Shown here in pieces: positions 25,995-33,756 of a stretch of 64,000 nucleotides of DNA. Every line of letters starts with the position of its first letter. Positions within the stretch are counted from its first letter, which is position 1. The notes under the pieces are model-generated. The model ran no database searches. It was not told the DNA's origin and saw only the letters and a program-made list of their open reading frames with translations. Source of the DNA: Luteimicrobium sp049844995 (GTDB lineage Bacteria > Actinomycetota > Actinomycetes > Actinomycetales > Cellulomonadaceae); the NCBI RefSeq assembly GCF_049844995.1, contig NZ_JBNCMC010000006.1, forward strand, positions 62,001 through 126,000, read 5' to 3'. Both the position numbers and the translations under genes were made by a program.

Positions 25995-26774
25995 ATGAGT
26001 GGCATGATCATCCCCACCATGACCGCGACGACCTCGACGCCGAGGCCAACAGGGCCCTCGGCGGTGACGGAGAAGGCGCACCGCCCCGTGCGGAGCGTCC
26101 ATCGGTCGACGCGTCGTGCGCTTCCCGCCCCGGTCCTGCGCACCGCCCCCGGCGTGGAGCTCGACCTCGACGCCACCGCGTACGAGCGCCCCGACGTCGA
26201 ACCCGTCAGCACGACGACCGGCAACCTGCCCGGCGTCGCCGTGCTGGTCCGCGACCTCGTCATCGGTCGCGTGCCCTTCGGCGTCGTGCGGGCCGCCCTT
26301 CCGGGCCGCGTCGCGCAGCGCGGCCCCGGCCACGCCCACCCGCACGCCGCCCACCCCCACGCCGCGCTGCTCGCCCAGATGCTGAGCTTCGTCGGCGTCG
26401 GCGCGCTGTGCACGACCGTCTACGCGCTCCTCTACCTCACGCTGTCCGACCTGTGGGGCGACCAGACCGCCAACTTCGCCGCGCAGCTCGTGGCCGCCGT
26501 CCTCAACACGGCTCTCAACCGTCGGCACACCTTCGGCGTCCGCGGGCGCGAGGGCGCGGCCCGTCACCACGGCCAGGGACTGCTCGTGTTCGGGCTCGGG
26601 TGGGGGCTGACCGCGGGCGCGCTGGCCCTGCTCGGCGTGCTCGTGCCCGGCGCGTCGCACGTCCTCGAGCTCGGGGTGCTGTGCCTCGCGAACCTCGCCG
26701 CCACGGCGTCGCGGTTCCTGCTGTTCCGGTTCTGGGTGTTCACCCCGCGCGGGGCCTGCGCCCCCACCCGCTGA
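25995..26774 (+). CDS. GtrA-family membrane protein, truncated paralogue of the GT2-GtrA fusion
   Basis: 259 aa. The C-terminal 135 residues are a GtrA domain strongly similar to that at 22365-23684 (shared blocks VLNTALNRRHTFGVRG, GAARHHGQGLLVFGLGW, RFLLFRFWVFTPRG). The preceding piece VRDLVIGRVPFGVVRAALPGR matches the GT2-GtrA linker VRDLNAGRIPLDEVRAALPRR, so this gene looks like a fusion copy that lost its glycosyltransferase domain. A His/Pro/Ala-rich stretch (HAHPHAAHPHAAL) precedes the first helix. ATG 25995 has GAAGG 8 nt upstream; ATG 26004 or 26019 are possible alternatives. Four predicted helices, membrane. It may supply a flippase to the neighbouring transferase. Confidence 0.8.
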   Translation: MSGMIIPTMTATTSTPRPTGPSAVTEKAHRPVRSVHRSTRRALPAPVLRTAPGVELDLDATAYERPDVEPVSTTTGNLPGVAVLVRDLVIGRVPFGVVRAALPGRVAQRGPGHAHPHAAHPHAALLAQMLSFVGVGALCTTVYALLYLTLSDLWGDQTANFAAQLVAAVLNTALNRRHTFGVRGREGAARHHGQGLLVFGLGWGLTAGALALLGVLVPGASHVLELGVLCLANLAATASRFLLFRFWVFTPRGACAPTR

Positions 26775-26821
26775 CCGGTACCGATCCGCCGAAGCAGGCC
26801 CCCGGGAGGGGTACCTCGGCG

Positions 26822-29152
26822 TCAGAGGATCGGGATGTTCCGGTCGAAGACGTTCTCCGGGTCGTAGCGCCGCTTGAGCCCGCGCAGCCGGTCGAGCGTC
26901 GCGCCCGGGTAGACCCGCTCCACGCGCTCGGGCCGCCGGTCCGTCGACAGGCTCACGTACTCGCCGTGCGCCACCGGGTCCATCGCGGTGTCCCAGGCGG
27001 CGTCGAGGAGTCCCGGGTGCCCGAAACCCACGCCGGACACGTCGAACTGCTGCCCGTCGCGGTGCGCGTACGCGGTCGCGTCGGACGGCACGTCGTTGAC
27101 AGCCCCGCCGACGGCGCGCACCTGGAACATCTGGAAGCCGCCGGTCTCGAACGCGTCGGCGGCGGCCCGGGCGGCGCGGTCGTCGAGGTGGTCGACGAGC
27201 GTGTTGCGGAACGTCCCGCCCGGGCCGTCGGACACGTGCGGGGCGTCCTGCGGCGCGACGACCGCCGCGTACGGGGCGAGCTGGGCCTGCTGCTGCAGCA
27301 GCGGGGCGACCCGGAGCAGCGGCTCGAGCGCACGCTCGGCCAGCCGGACGTCGTCGGACGCGATCACCGTCATAGCCTGCGCGAGCGGTGGGTTCTCGCC
27401 GCGCCCGGGCTGCAGCGTGAGGAAGCTCGTGAGCTCCCGCGGCGCGGTCTCGACGGCCGTGCCCCACGCCTCGAGCAGCCCGCGCGCGTCGGACGCGTCG
27501 TACAGCATGACGGCGAGCACGACGGGCGGGACGTCGTAGACCTCGAGCTCGACCGCGGTGACGATCCCGAGCCCGCCGCCCGCGCCGCGCATCCCCCAGA
27601 AGAGCTCGGGGTGCTCGTCGGCGGTCGCGTGCACCAGCGTCCCGTCGGCGAGCACGACGTCGTACGCGACCGCGTGGTCGATGGTCAGCCCGTGCAGGCG
27701 GCCCATGAACCCGACACCGCCCGCGGTTGCGAGCCCGCCGACTCCCACGTCGCCGAAGTCGCCCGAGCTCATGCCCCAGCCGTGCTCGGCGAGCGCCTCG
27801 GCCACGTGGCCCCAGGTCGCGCCCGCGCCGAGGCGGACGCGGCGCGAGGCGGGATCGAGGACGGTGACCTCGTCGAGGGCCTTGAGGTCGAGGACGACGC
27901 CGCCGTCGTTGGTCGACAGCCCGGAGATCCCGTGCCCGCCGCTGCGGACCGCGAACGGGAGCCGCCCCGGCCCGTCCCACGCGCCGCGCACCTGCTGCTC
28001 GCGCGCGTAGCCGAGGCCCTCGACGACGTCCTGGGCGTCGCGGGCCCGGAGCACGACCCCCGGTTTGCCGCCGCGGATGTACGACGAGCGCGTCAGCGCG
28101 TAGTCCCGGTCGCCCGGCTCGACGGCCTGGTCGCGCAGGCGCGCGGGGATCCCGTCGTAGTCGACGCCGGGGGCGCGGAGCGCGAGGGCACGCGGGCTGC
28201 GCACAGGCCCGGTCTCCGTGCCCGACGACGCCCGCTCGGCCGCCACGGCCTCGCGTACGGCGGGCGCGACCTCCTCGGCGAAGGTGGCGAGGTCGCGCGG
28301 GTTGTCGGACCCGAGGATGAACGTCGCCACGCCGTCCTCGAGCGCGAACCGGACGAGCTCGTCGATCCACTGCTCGACCGGGCCGTCGATCGCGCCGCCG
28401 CCGTGGGTGGTCGACGACCCGGCACTCGCACCTGCGGAACCCGGCCGGAAGCGGCCTCCGACGTTGAGGATGCGGCGGACCTCGCGGGGGTCGCGGCCCG
28501 CGCCGTCGGCGGCCTCGTCGATCACGGCGTTGCCGCGCGCGAGGTCGCCGGGCGTCAGGTAGCCGAGCGACGGGAGCCAGCCGTCGGCCCGGGCACCCGT
28601 GAGCCGCAGCATGCGGGGCTTGTAGGCGCCGAGCCAGAGCCCGATCGCATGGTCGGGGCGCGGCCCGCGGCGGGCGCCCGCGACGTGGTGGTGCTCACCG
28701 CCGGCGCGGAGGACGGTGCGGTCGTCGGCGTCCCAGATGCCGCGGATGACGTCGATGGCCTCCTCGAGCGCATCGACGCCCTGGCCCGGCGTGAGCCGGT
28801 CGCCGCCCATCGCGGCGATGCCGTCCCAGAACGCGCCCGAGCCCAGGCCGAGCTCGGCGCGCCCGTGCGACAGGAGGTCTAGGCTCGCGGCGGCGCGCGC
28901 GAGCACGGCCGGCGGGCGCAGCGGGAGGTTGGCGACGTTGGGCGACAGGTGCACGCGCTCCGTGCGGGCCGCGACGAACGACAGGAGCGTCCACGTGTCG
29001 AGGAAGCCCGCGTTGTACGGGTGGTCCTGGAAGGTCACGAGGTCGAGGCCGACCTCCTCCGAGAGGACGGCGAGGTTCACGACGTCGTCGGGCGCGCCCG
29101 CCTGCGGTGTCAGGAAGGACCCGAAGACGAGGTCGTGGCCGTAGTCGCTCAT
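26822..29152 (-). CDS. LLM-class flavin oxidoreductase fused to an FAD-binding BBE-type oxidase
   Basis: 776 aa, two enzymes in one chain. Residues 1 to about 330 are a luciferase-like monooxygenase barrel using FMN/F420: FGSFLTPQAGAPDDVVNLAVLSEEVGLDLVTFQDHP, then AELGLGSGAFWDGIAAMGG. Residues about 370-776 are a berberine-bridge/6-hydroxynicotine oxidase type protein. It has the FAD-binding-4 motif RSGGHGISGLSTNDGGVVLDL, then GVGGLATAGGVGFMGRLHGLTIDH and the C-terminal BBE signature RRYDPENVFDRN. ATG 29152 has GGAG at good spacing. It diverges from a MarR regulator, so it is probably induced by a small aromatic or oxidant. The substrate is unknown. Confidence 0.88.
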   Translation of the reverse strand: MSDYGHDLVFGSFLTPQAGAPDDVVNLAVLSEEVGLDLVTFQDHPYNAGFLDTWTLLSFVAARTERVHLSPNVANLPLRPPAVLARAAASLDLLSHGRAELGLGSGAFWDGIAAMGGDRLTPGQGVDALEEAIDVIRGIWDADDRTVLRAGGEHHHVAGARRGPRPDHAIGLWLGAYKPRMLRLTGARADGWLPSLGYLTPGDLARGNAVIDEAADGAGRDPREVRRILNVGGRFRPGSAGASAGSSTTHGGGAIDGPVEQWIDELVRFALEDGVATFILGSDNPRDLATFAEEVAPAVREAVAAERASSGTETGPVRSPRALALRAPGVDYDGIPARLRDQAVEPGDRDYALTRSSYIRGGKPGVVLRARDAQDVVEGLGYAREQQVRGAWDGPGRLPFAVRSGGHGISGLSTNDGGVVLDLKALDEVTVLDPASRRVRLGAGATWGHVAEALAEHGWGMSSGDFGDVGVGGLATAGGVGFMGRLHGLTIDHAVAYDVVLADGTLVHATADEHPELFWGMRGAGGGLGIVTAVELEVYDVPPVVLAVMLYDASDARGLLEAWGTAVETAPRELTSFLTLQPGRGENPPLAQAMTVIASDDVRLAERALEPLLRVAPLLQQQAQLAPYAAVVAPQDAPHVSDGPGGTFRNTLVDHLDDRAARAAADAFETGGFQMFQVRAVGGAVNDVPSDATAYAHRDGQQFDVSGVGFGHPGLLDAAWDTAMDPVAHGEYVSLSTDRRPERVERVYPGATLDRLRGLKRRYDPENVFDRNIPIL

Positions 29153-29231
29153 GTTGCTCCGTCTCTGCGCGGCGGACGTCCCGCCGGATCGTCTGCTCGA
29201 CAACTGATCTGCACGACAGACTATTCCAGCG

Positions 29232-29237
29232 TATCCT
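29232..29237 (+). promoter_or_regulatory. -10 element of the marR gene
   Basis: TATCCT, 6 nt before GTG 29244; leaderless geometry. The 91-bp divergent region also contains CGACA at 29199 and 29214, possible regulator half-sites of low certainty. Confidence 0.45.
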
Positions 29238-29243
29238 GGTGCC

Positions 29244-29744
29244 GTGACCACGACGACCACGACCACCGCGAAGGGCGACGCCGAGGACGGTGCACGGCGT
29301 GACGCCTCGACGGTGAGCGAAGCCTGCCGCCGCGTCGACCTCGGCCAGTCGCTCGGGATCCTGCTGCGCCGCTGGCACGACGCCGTCGACCTCGCGCTCG
29401 CCGGGATCCCGCACGGGCCGCGCGGCTTCCAGGTGCTGGGCGCCGTCGTGCACGACGAGCCGCCCACGCAGGCCGCGCTCGCCGAGTCGCTGGGCATCGA
29501 CCGGACCGTCATGACCTACCTGCTCGACGACCTCACGGCCGAGGGGCTGGTCGAGCGGCGCGAGGCGGAGCACGACCGGCGCGCCCGCCGGGTGGTCGCC
29601 ACCGCGAGCGGGCGGGCCGCGCTGCGCCGGTTCGAGGACGCCGTCCGCGTCGCCGAGGAGTCCGTGCTCTGCGGCCTCGACGACGACGAGCGCGAGCTCC
29701 TGCAGGGGCTCGTCCGGCGCTCGGCGCACGCGTCGCCGGCCTGA
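29244..29744 (+). CDS. MarR-family transcriptional regulator
   Basis: 166-aa winged-helix dimer. A Thr-rich start is followed by GPRGFQVLGAVVHDEPPTQAALAESLGIDRTVMTYLLDDLTAEGLVERREAEHDRRARRVVATASG. This is the full MarR recognition helix and wing with the conserved DRR segment. C-terminal helices complete the dimer interface. It is transcribed divergently from the LLM-FAD oxidoreductase and likely represses it. The start is GTG because of TATCCT 6 nt upstream. The 3' end is followed by a 55-bp repeat shared with the 39.4-kb region. Confidence 0.9.
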   Translation: MTTTTTTTAKGDAEDGARRDASTVSEACRRVDLGQSLGILLRRWHDAVDLALAGIPHGPRGFQVLGAVVHDEPPTQAALAESLGIDRTVMTYLLDDLTAEGLVERREAEHDRRARRVVATASGRAALRRFEDAVRVAEESVLCGLDDDERELLQGLVRRSAHASPA

Positions 29745-29749
29745 CCCCC

Positions 29750-29803
29750 GTTCACCGACCGTGACGTAGGCGTCCGTGGTCGGGTGCGCGAGCGGGTGCG
29801 GCC
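29750..29803. repeat. Dispersed intergenic repeat, copy A
   Basis: About 54 bp beginning GTTCACCGACCGTGACGTAG. By my manual alignment about 46 of 56 columns are identical to copy B at 39399-39454. It lies in the tail-to-tail gap of marR and the methyltransferase gene. Confidence 0.7.
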
Positions 29804-29811
29804 GTCACGGT
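29758..29811. terminator. Hairpin in the convergent marR/methyltransferase gap
   Basis: ACCGTGACG (29758-29766) pairs perfectly with CGTCACGGT (29803-29811). The right arm covers the methyltransferase stop codon. It may act as a bidirectional terminator with a long, partly structured loop. Confidence 0.4.
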
Positions 29812-31427
29812 GCCGGGGTCAGGAACCCGTCCTCCACGAGTCCCCGGACGGCAGGGAACAGCTCGGACGCGAGGTCGTCCGCGGGGACCTCGAAGAGCGC
29901 GGCGATCGCGGACGTGAGCTGCCCGACCGTGAGCTCGCCGTCGCACGCGCCCGTCAGCGCGGCGAGAGCCGTGGACGCGTGGACCGCACGCCCGAACCCG
30001 TCGCCCTGACGCAGCAGCAGGACGTTCGGGTCCGCGGCGCCGGGGGTCAGGTAGCGCTCCTCCGTGACGTCGCCGGCGACGACGAGGCGCGTCCCCGCGA
30101 GCGCCGACGACGTGCCCAGCCCCACGAGCCGGTCGTGCGCCCGCAGCGACGCGGCGAGGTGGCCGCCCAGCGGCTGGCGGACCGGGCCCGTGTGCTCCTC
30201 GAGGCGACGCAGGGTCACGCGCCCGTCGGCGGCCCCGGCCGGGTCCGGGCGGCGCAGCGTCACGATCCCGAACCCGATCGCCTCGACGTCGCGGCTCGCG
30301 AAGTCGTCGAGCCAGGCCCCGTACGCCCGCGCCCAGGTGCCGGGCTCGCGCTCGGGCGTCGTCCCGCCGTCGCGGATCCAGGTCTCGGCGTACTCCGCCG
30401 GGTCCTGGACCTCGCGCTGGACGACCCACCCGTCCAGCCCTGCCTCGTCGAGCCACGCACCGACGCGCTCGGTCCACGGCTCGCCGCGCCGGTGCTCCCA
30501 GTTCCCGAGCAGCTGCGCCACCCCGCCGGGCGCCAGCACGCTCCCGACCTCCCGGACCAGGTCCCGCACGACTGCGTCGCCCGAGCGGCCGCCGTCGCGG
30601 TACTCGTAGTCGGGCAGCGGCGAGCCGGTGTGCGGGGTGATGACGAACGGCGGGTTGGAGACGACGAGGTCGAACTCCTCGCCCGCGGCCGGCTCGAGCA
30701 TCGAGCCCTCACGCAGCTCGACCCCGCCCTCAGCGACGTAGGCCTCCGCGCGGGGTACCTCGGCGAGAGGGGGGCGGTTGAGGGACACGTTGAACGCGGC
30801 GAACGCGAGCGCCCGCGCGGAGATGTCCGTGGCGACGACGGCGCCCGCGTGCCGGGCCGCGTGGAGGGCCTGGATGCCGCAGCCGGTCCCGAGGTCGAGG
30901 ACGCGGCCGACGGGCGTGCGCATCGTGACCTGCGCGAGCGTCGTGGACGCGCCGCCGGCGCCGAGCACGTGGTCAGCGGCGAGCCGCACGCCCGTCTGGA
31001 GCTCGCCGAGGTCGGAGGCCAGCCACCAGGTGACGTCGCCCGCCGCGTCGACGGCCTCGTAGGGACGCAGGTCGACCGCCGCGAGCACCTCGTCGTCGGC
31101 GCCCGACCCCGACGCGTGCGCGATCCCGAGCCGGACGGCGCCCTCGGAGCCGAGGCCGGGCAGCGCGGCATCGAGCAGGCGGCGCGGGACCGGACGGCCC
31201 AGCACGAACGCGTGCGTGAGCACCGCCACGGGCTCCGGGTCCGGACGCCGGAGCGCGGCCGTCGTCGCGCGCACGGCCGGGACGTCCTGCTCACGGTGCA
31301 GCGCCGCCGCGGCGAGCGGGCCCAGGACCGACTCGACGCCGCCCACCGTGAAGCGGGCGGCGTCGAGGTCGGCGCGGAGCGCGTCCAGCAGACGCGGGTC
31401 GGTGCGGGGTGCGGGACGGGAGCTCAT
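29805..31427 (-). CDS. Class I SAM-dependent methyltransferase (HemK/PrmC-type NPPF core)
   Basis: 540 aa. An N-terminal helical domain of about 160 residues (VPAVRATTAALRRPDPEPVAVLTHAFVLG) precedes a Rossmann methyltransferase core. The core has VGRVLDLGTGCGIQALHAARHAG (SAM motif I), VVATDISARALAFAAFNV and the NPPF tetrapeptide in FDLVVSNPPFVI, typical of enzymes methylating a planar nitrogen in Gln, adenine or guanine. A C-terminal domain of about 200 residues follows, as in the actinobacterial DUF7059-type methyltransferases. The target is not predictable. ATG 31427 has GGAGG 8 nt upstream. It converges with marR. Confidence 0.85.
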   Translation of the reverse strand: MSSRPAPRTDPRLLDALRADLDAARFTVGGVESVLGPLAAAALHREQDVPAVRATTAALRRPDPEPVAVLTHAFVLGRPVPRRLLDAALPGLGSEGAVRLGIAHASGSGADDEVLAAVDLRPYEAVDAAGDVTWWLASDLGELQTGVRLAADHVLGAGGASTTLAQVTMRTPVGRVLDLGTGCGIQALHAARHAGAVVATDISARALAFAAFNVSLNRPPLAEVPRAEAYVAEGGVELREGSMLEPAAGEEFDLVVSNPPFVITPHTGSPLPDYEYRDGGRSGDAVVRDLVREVGSVLAPGGVAQLLGNWEHRRGEPWTERVGAWLDEAGLDGWVVQREVQDPAEYAETWIRDGGTTPEREPGTWARAYGAWLDDFASRDVEAIGFGIVTLRRPDPAGAADGRVTLRRLEEHTGPVRQPLGGHLAASLRAHDRLVGLGTSSALAGTRLVVAGDVTEERYLTPGAADPNVLLLRQGDGFGRAVHASTALAALTGACDGELTVGQLTSAIAALFEVPADDLASELFPAVRGLVEDGFLTPAP

Positions 31428-31443
31428 GCCCCCATCCTCCCGG

Positions 31444-31884
31444 TCAGCTGCAGTTCTTCGACACGTAGTCCGAGATCTTCTGGCCGGCGTCCTGCATGGT
31501 TGCGGCCTCGGACTGCAGGTCGGTGTCCTGGAGGGCGGAGGCGAAGGCGGTGGGGTCCGACGTGTCGACGCCGGACACGGCGTCGGAGAAGTCCGCGAAG
31601 AACTTCTTCATGCTGGCCCAGGACTCCTTGATCTCGTCGGGGGCCTCGACGTCCTTGATCTTGTCGTTGATCTTCGAGACCGCGTCGACGGCGCCCTTCG
31701 GGTCGGACGGGTCGACGCCCGACAACGCGTCGTCGAGCTCGAGGCTCTCGTCGAGCTTGCAGAAGTCGGCCTTCGAGCTCCCGCCGCCGGAGCCGGAGTC
31801 GGACGAGCAGGCGGTGAGGGTCGGGGCGGCGAGCGCGAGGAGCGCGACGGGCAGGACGGCACGGGTCATGAGCTTTCTGGTCAC
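31444..31884 (-). CDS. Small secreted lipoprotein, paralogue of the neighbouring DUF4190-type protein
   Basis: 146 aa from GTG 31884 (ATG 31869 is the alternative). The lipobox LTAC places Cys at about residue 26, followed by Ser/Gly. The mature domain, about 110 residues, starts with FCK and ends in Cys (SKNCS). It contains the blocks APDEIKESWASMKKFF and GVDTSDPTAFASAL, which recur in the protein encoded at 32047-32901. Two Cys at the domain ends suggest a disulfide. Function unknown. Located at the cell surface. It ends 16 nt before the methyltransferase start. Confidence 0.8.
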   Translation of the reverse strand: MTRKLMTRAVLPVALLALAAPTLTACSSDSGSGGGSSKADFCKLDESLELDDALSGVDPSDPKGAVDAVSKINDKIKDVEAPDEIKESWASMKKFFADFSDAVSGVDTSDPTAFASALQDTDLQSEAATMQDAGQKISDYVSKNCS

Positions 31885-31976
31885 CCGCTGATCGTTCCCT
31901 ATGACAACGCTACGGGTCCAGGTCGTCCACAGGGCAGACCTCCCCATCGACGACGGCGCCCCCGTCCGGTACGCCG

Positions 31977-32008
31977 CGCGCCCGCCCGGCGTGGGCCGGG
32001 CGGGCGCG
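31977..32008 (-). terminator. Perfect 14-bp hairpin after the DUF4190-type gene
   Basis: CGCGCCCGCCCGGC (31977-31990), GTGG loop, then the exact complement (31995-32008). It lies just downstream of the minus-strand stop at 32047 and is one of the strongest terminator-like stems in the window. Confidence 0.75.
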
Positions 32009-32046
32009 GGTGGTCGGGGACGGCCGGGGCGGCGTCGTCGACGGCG

Positions 32047-32901
32047 TCAGTTGACGGGCACGGCCGCGCAGTGCGTCGAGGCCCAGTCGTCGACGTTCGT
32101 GCCGGCCGTCTGCAGGGCGGTGAGGTCGTCCTGCGTGAGCCCGTTGGACTGCATGGCCTTCGCGACGGCGTCGGGGTCGCTCGTGTCGACCTTCTCCAGC
32201 GGCGTGGCGGCCTTGTCGAAGAAGTCGACGATCGTCTTCCAGTCGTCCGCGATGTCGGCCGGCGCCTTCACGGCGGCGAGGTCGTCACGCGACTGGATGA
32301 TGCCGTCCACCCAGTCGGCGGTGCCGACGTCGTCCGGGTTCTGGAGGTCGTTCATCTCGTCGGTCAGGTCGGCGTCGGCCTGGCAGAACGCTCGGGTCGT
32401 CGGGTCGGTCGCGCCCTTGATGGCGTCCTGGACGTCGTCGTCGCTCGCCGCGATCGCGATGATCGCCGCGAAGCCCGCCAGCGCAGCGACCGTGAACGCG
32501 ATGCCGATGCCGAGGCCCCACGCCGCCAGGGTGTTCTTGAGGCCAGCCTTCTTGGACTTGCTCAGCGCGACCGCGCTCAGGACGAGGCCGACGACGGGCG
32601 TGAAGAACGCGAGCACGAAGCCCGCGATGCCGAGCCCGCGCCCCGGCTCGCCCGCCATCGCCTGCCGGCGCTCGCCCGGCGGCGGGAACCCCGGCTGTCC
32701 CGGATAGCCGGGCTGCGCCGGATAGCCGGGCTGCGCGGGGTACTCCCCCTGGCCCGGGTAGCCCGCGTAGGGCGGCGGCGCGGGCGCTTCCGCGGGCTGG
32801 GGCGTGGGAGCAGCGTCCGCCGCAGGGACCCCCTCGGGCGGCGCCCCGCCGGGCGTGGCGTACGGGTCGGGGACCGGCTGGTTGGGGTCCTGCTGCGTCA
32901 T
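32047..32901 (-). CDS. DUF4190-type membrane protein with an extracytoplasmic FC/VDTSDP domain
   Basis: 284 aa. A Pro/Gln/Tyr-rich cytoplasmic N-terminus with YPGQ/YPAQPG repeats (about 55-85) leads to two helices resembling DUF4190 (GLGIAGFVLAFFTPVVGLVLSAVALSKSKK, AAWGLGIGIAFTVAALAGFAAIIAIAA). The C-terminal 110-residue domain is homologous to the adjacent lipoprotein (FCQADADLTDEMNDL, APADIADDWKTIVDFF, KVDTSDPDAVAKAM, terminal STHC). One protein presents the domain from a membrane anchor and the other from a lipid anchor, which suggests a shared surface function. ATG 32901 is chosen; an in-frame ATG at 32943 would add 14 atypical residues. Confidence 0.8.
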   Translation of the reverse strand: MTQQDPNQPVPDPYATPGGAPPEGVPAADAAPTPQPAEAPAPPPYAGYPGQGEYPAQPGYPAQPGYPGQPGFPPPGERRQAMAGEPGRGLGIAGFVLAFFTPVVGLVLSAVALSKSKKAGLKNTLAAWGLGIGIAFTVAALAGFAAIIAIAASDDDVQDAIKGATDPTTRAFCQADADLTDEMNDLQNPDDVGTADWVDGIIQSRDDLAAVKAPADIADDWKTIVDFFDKAATPLEKVDTSDPDAVAKAMQSNGLTQDDLTALQTAGTNVDDWASTHCAAVPVN

Positions 32902-32993
32902 GCTGGCTCGTTCCTCGTGAAGCGCGACGTCATGCGGATGCACGACGGAACCCGATGATTCCCTGTGCGGGCGCTGCGCGTCCAGCGTGGCGA

Positions 32994-33011
32994 ATGGGGA
33001 ACGCTCCCCAT
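32994..33011 (-). terminator. 7-bp hairpin after the endonuclease-like gene
   Basis: ATGGGGA (32994-33000) and TCCCCAT (33005-33011) flank ACGC. It lies 14 nt beyond the minus-strand stop at 33025. Confidence 0.5.
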
Positions 33012-33024
33012 CCGCGGTCGCGCG

Positions 33025-33744
33025 TCAGCCGAGCGGGAGGACCTCGGCGACGACCGGGAAGTGGTCGCTCGCTCGCGCCAGCACCTCCAGGTCGACGCGC
33101 CGCGCGACGCCCGTGAGCCGCGGGCCGACGAGCACGACGTCGAGCCGCTTGCGCGGGCGCTTCGTCGAGAACGTAGGACGACCGTCGCCCGCGCCGGCGT
33201 CGGCGAGCCCGTGAACCCCGAACGCCTCCCAGGCCGGGCCGCCCGGCTCCTCGTTGAGGTCCCCGGCGACGACGACGTCGCCCCAGCCGCCCGGTGACAG
33301 CTCCCCCACCGCGGCCTCGATGAGCGCCTGGTGGCCGGCCCGCTCGTCGTCGTCGAGCGAGAGGTGCACGGAGGCGACGGTCGCCTCGAACGCGTCCACG
33401 CCGTCGGCGGCGGGGAGCCGGAGCCGCGCGACCGCCGCCCCTCGGAGCGTCGGGAACCAGTGGCCGCGGCGGACGAGCTTCAGCGGGAGCCGCAGCGGCC
33501 GCATTCCGACGACCTCGACACCCGGGCGCACCAGGAGGGCGGTGGTGCGGGCACCGGCGATCCCACCGGGAACCGCGACCGTGAGCCCGGCGTCGCGGGC
33601 GAGGGCGTGGAGACGCTCGCGCGTGAGCCACCACTTGGGGGGCTCCTGGAGCGCGACGACGTCGGCGTCGGTCTCGCGCAGGACGGTGAGCACGGCGTGC
33701 CGGTCCTGCTTGAGCGAGCGCACGTTGTAGCTGAGGAGCCGCAC
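33025..33744 (-). CDS. Endonuclease/exonuclease/phosphatase (EEP) family protein
   Basis: 239 aa. The EEP fold motifs are clear: MRLLSYNVRSL (Asn of the first strand), DVVALQEPP (Glu metal ligand), ASVHLSLDDDERAGHQALIEAAV, VVAGDLNEEPGGPAW (GDxN) and the terminal ASDHFPVVAEV (SDH). It has no signal peptide, so an intracellular metal-dependent phosphodiesterase or nuclease is likely. GTG 33744 is supported by TAGGCT 6 nt upstream, and this promoter lies within the last codons of the M20 peptidase gene. It can therefore be transcribed independently of the peptidase. Confidence 0.88.
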   Translation of the reverse strand: MRLLSYNVRSLKQDRHAVLTVLRETDADVVALQEPPKWWLTRERLHALARDAGLTVAVPGGIAGARTTALLVRPGVEVVGMRPLRLPLKLVRRGHWFPTLRGAAVARLRLPAADGVDAFEATVASVHLSLDDDERAGHQALIEAAVGELSPGGWGDVVVAGDLNEEPGGPAWEAFGVHGLADAGAGDGRPTFSTKRPRKRLDVVLVGPRLTGVARRVDLEVLARASDHFPVVAEVLPLG

Positions 33745-33750
33745 GTGGCC

Positions 33751-33756
33751 AGCCTA
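33751..33756 (-). promoter_or_regulatory. -10 element of the EEP gene
   Basis: TAGGCT on the minus strand, 6 nt before GTG 33744, overlapping the stop region of the upstream peptidase gene. Confidence 0.45.
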
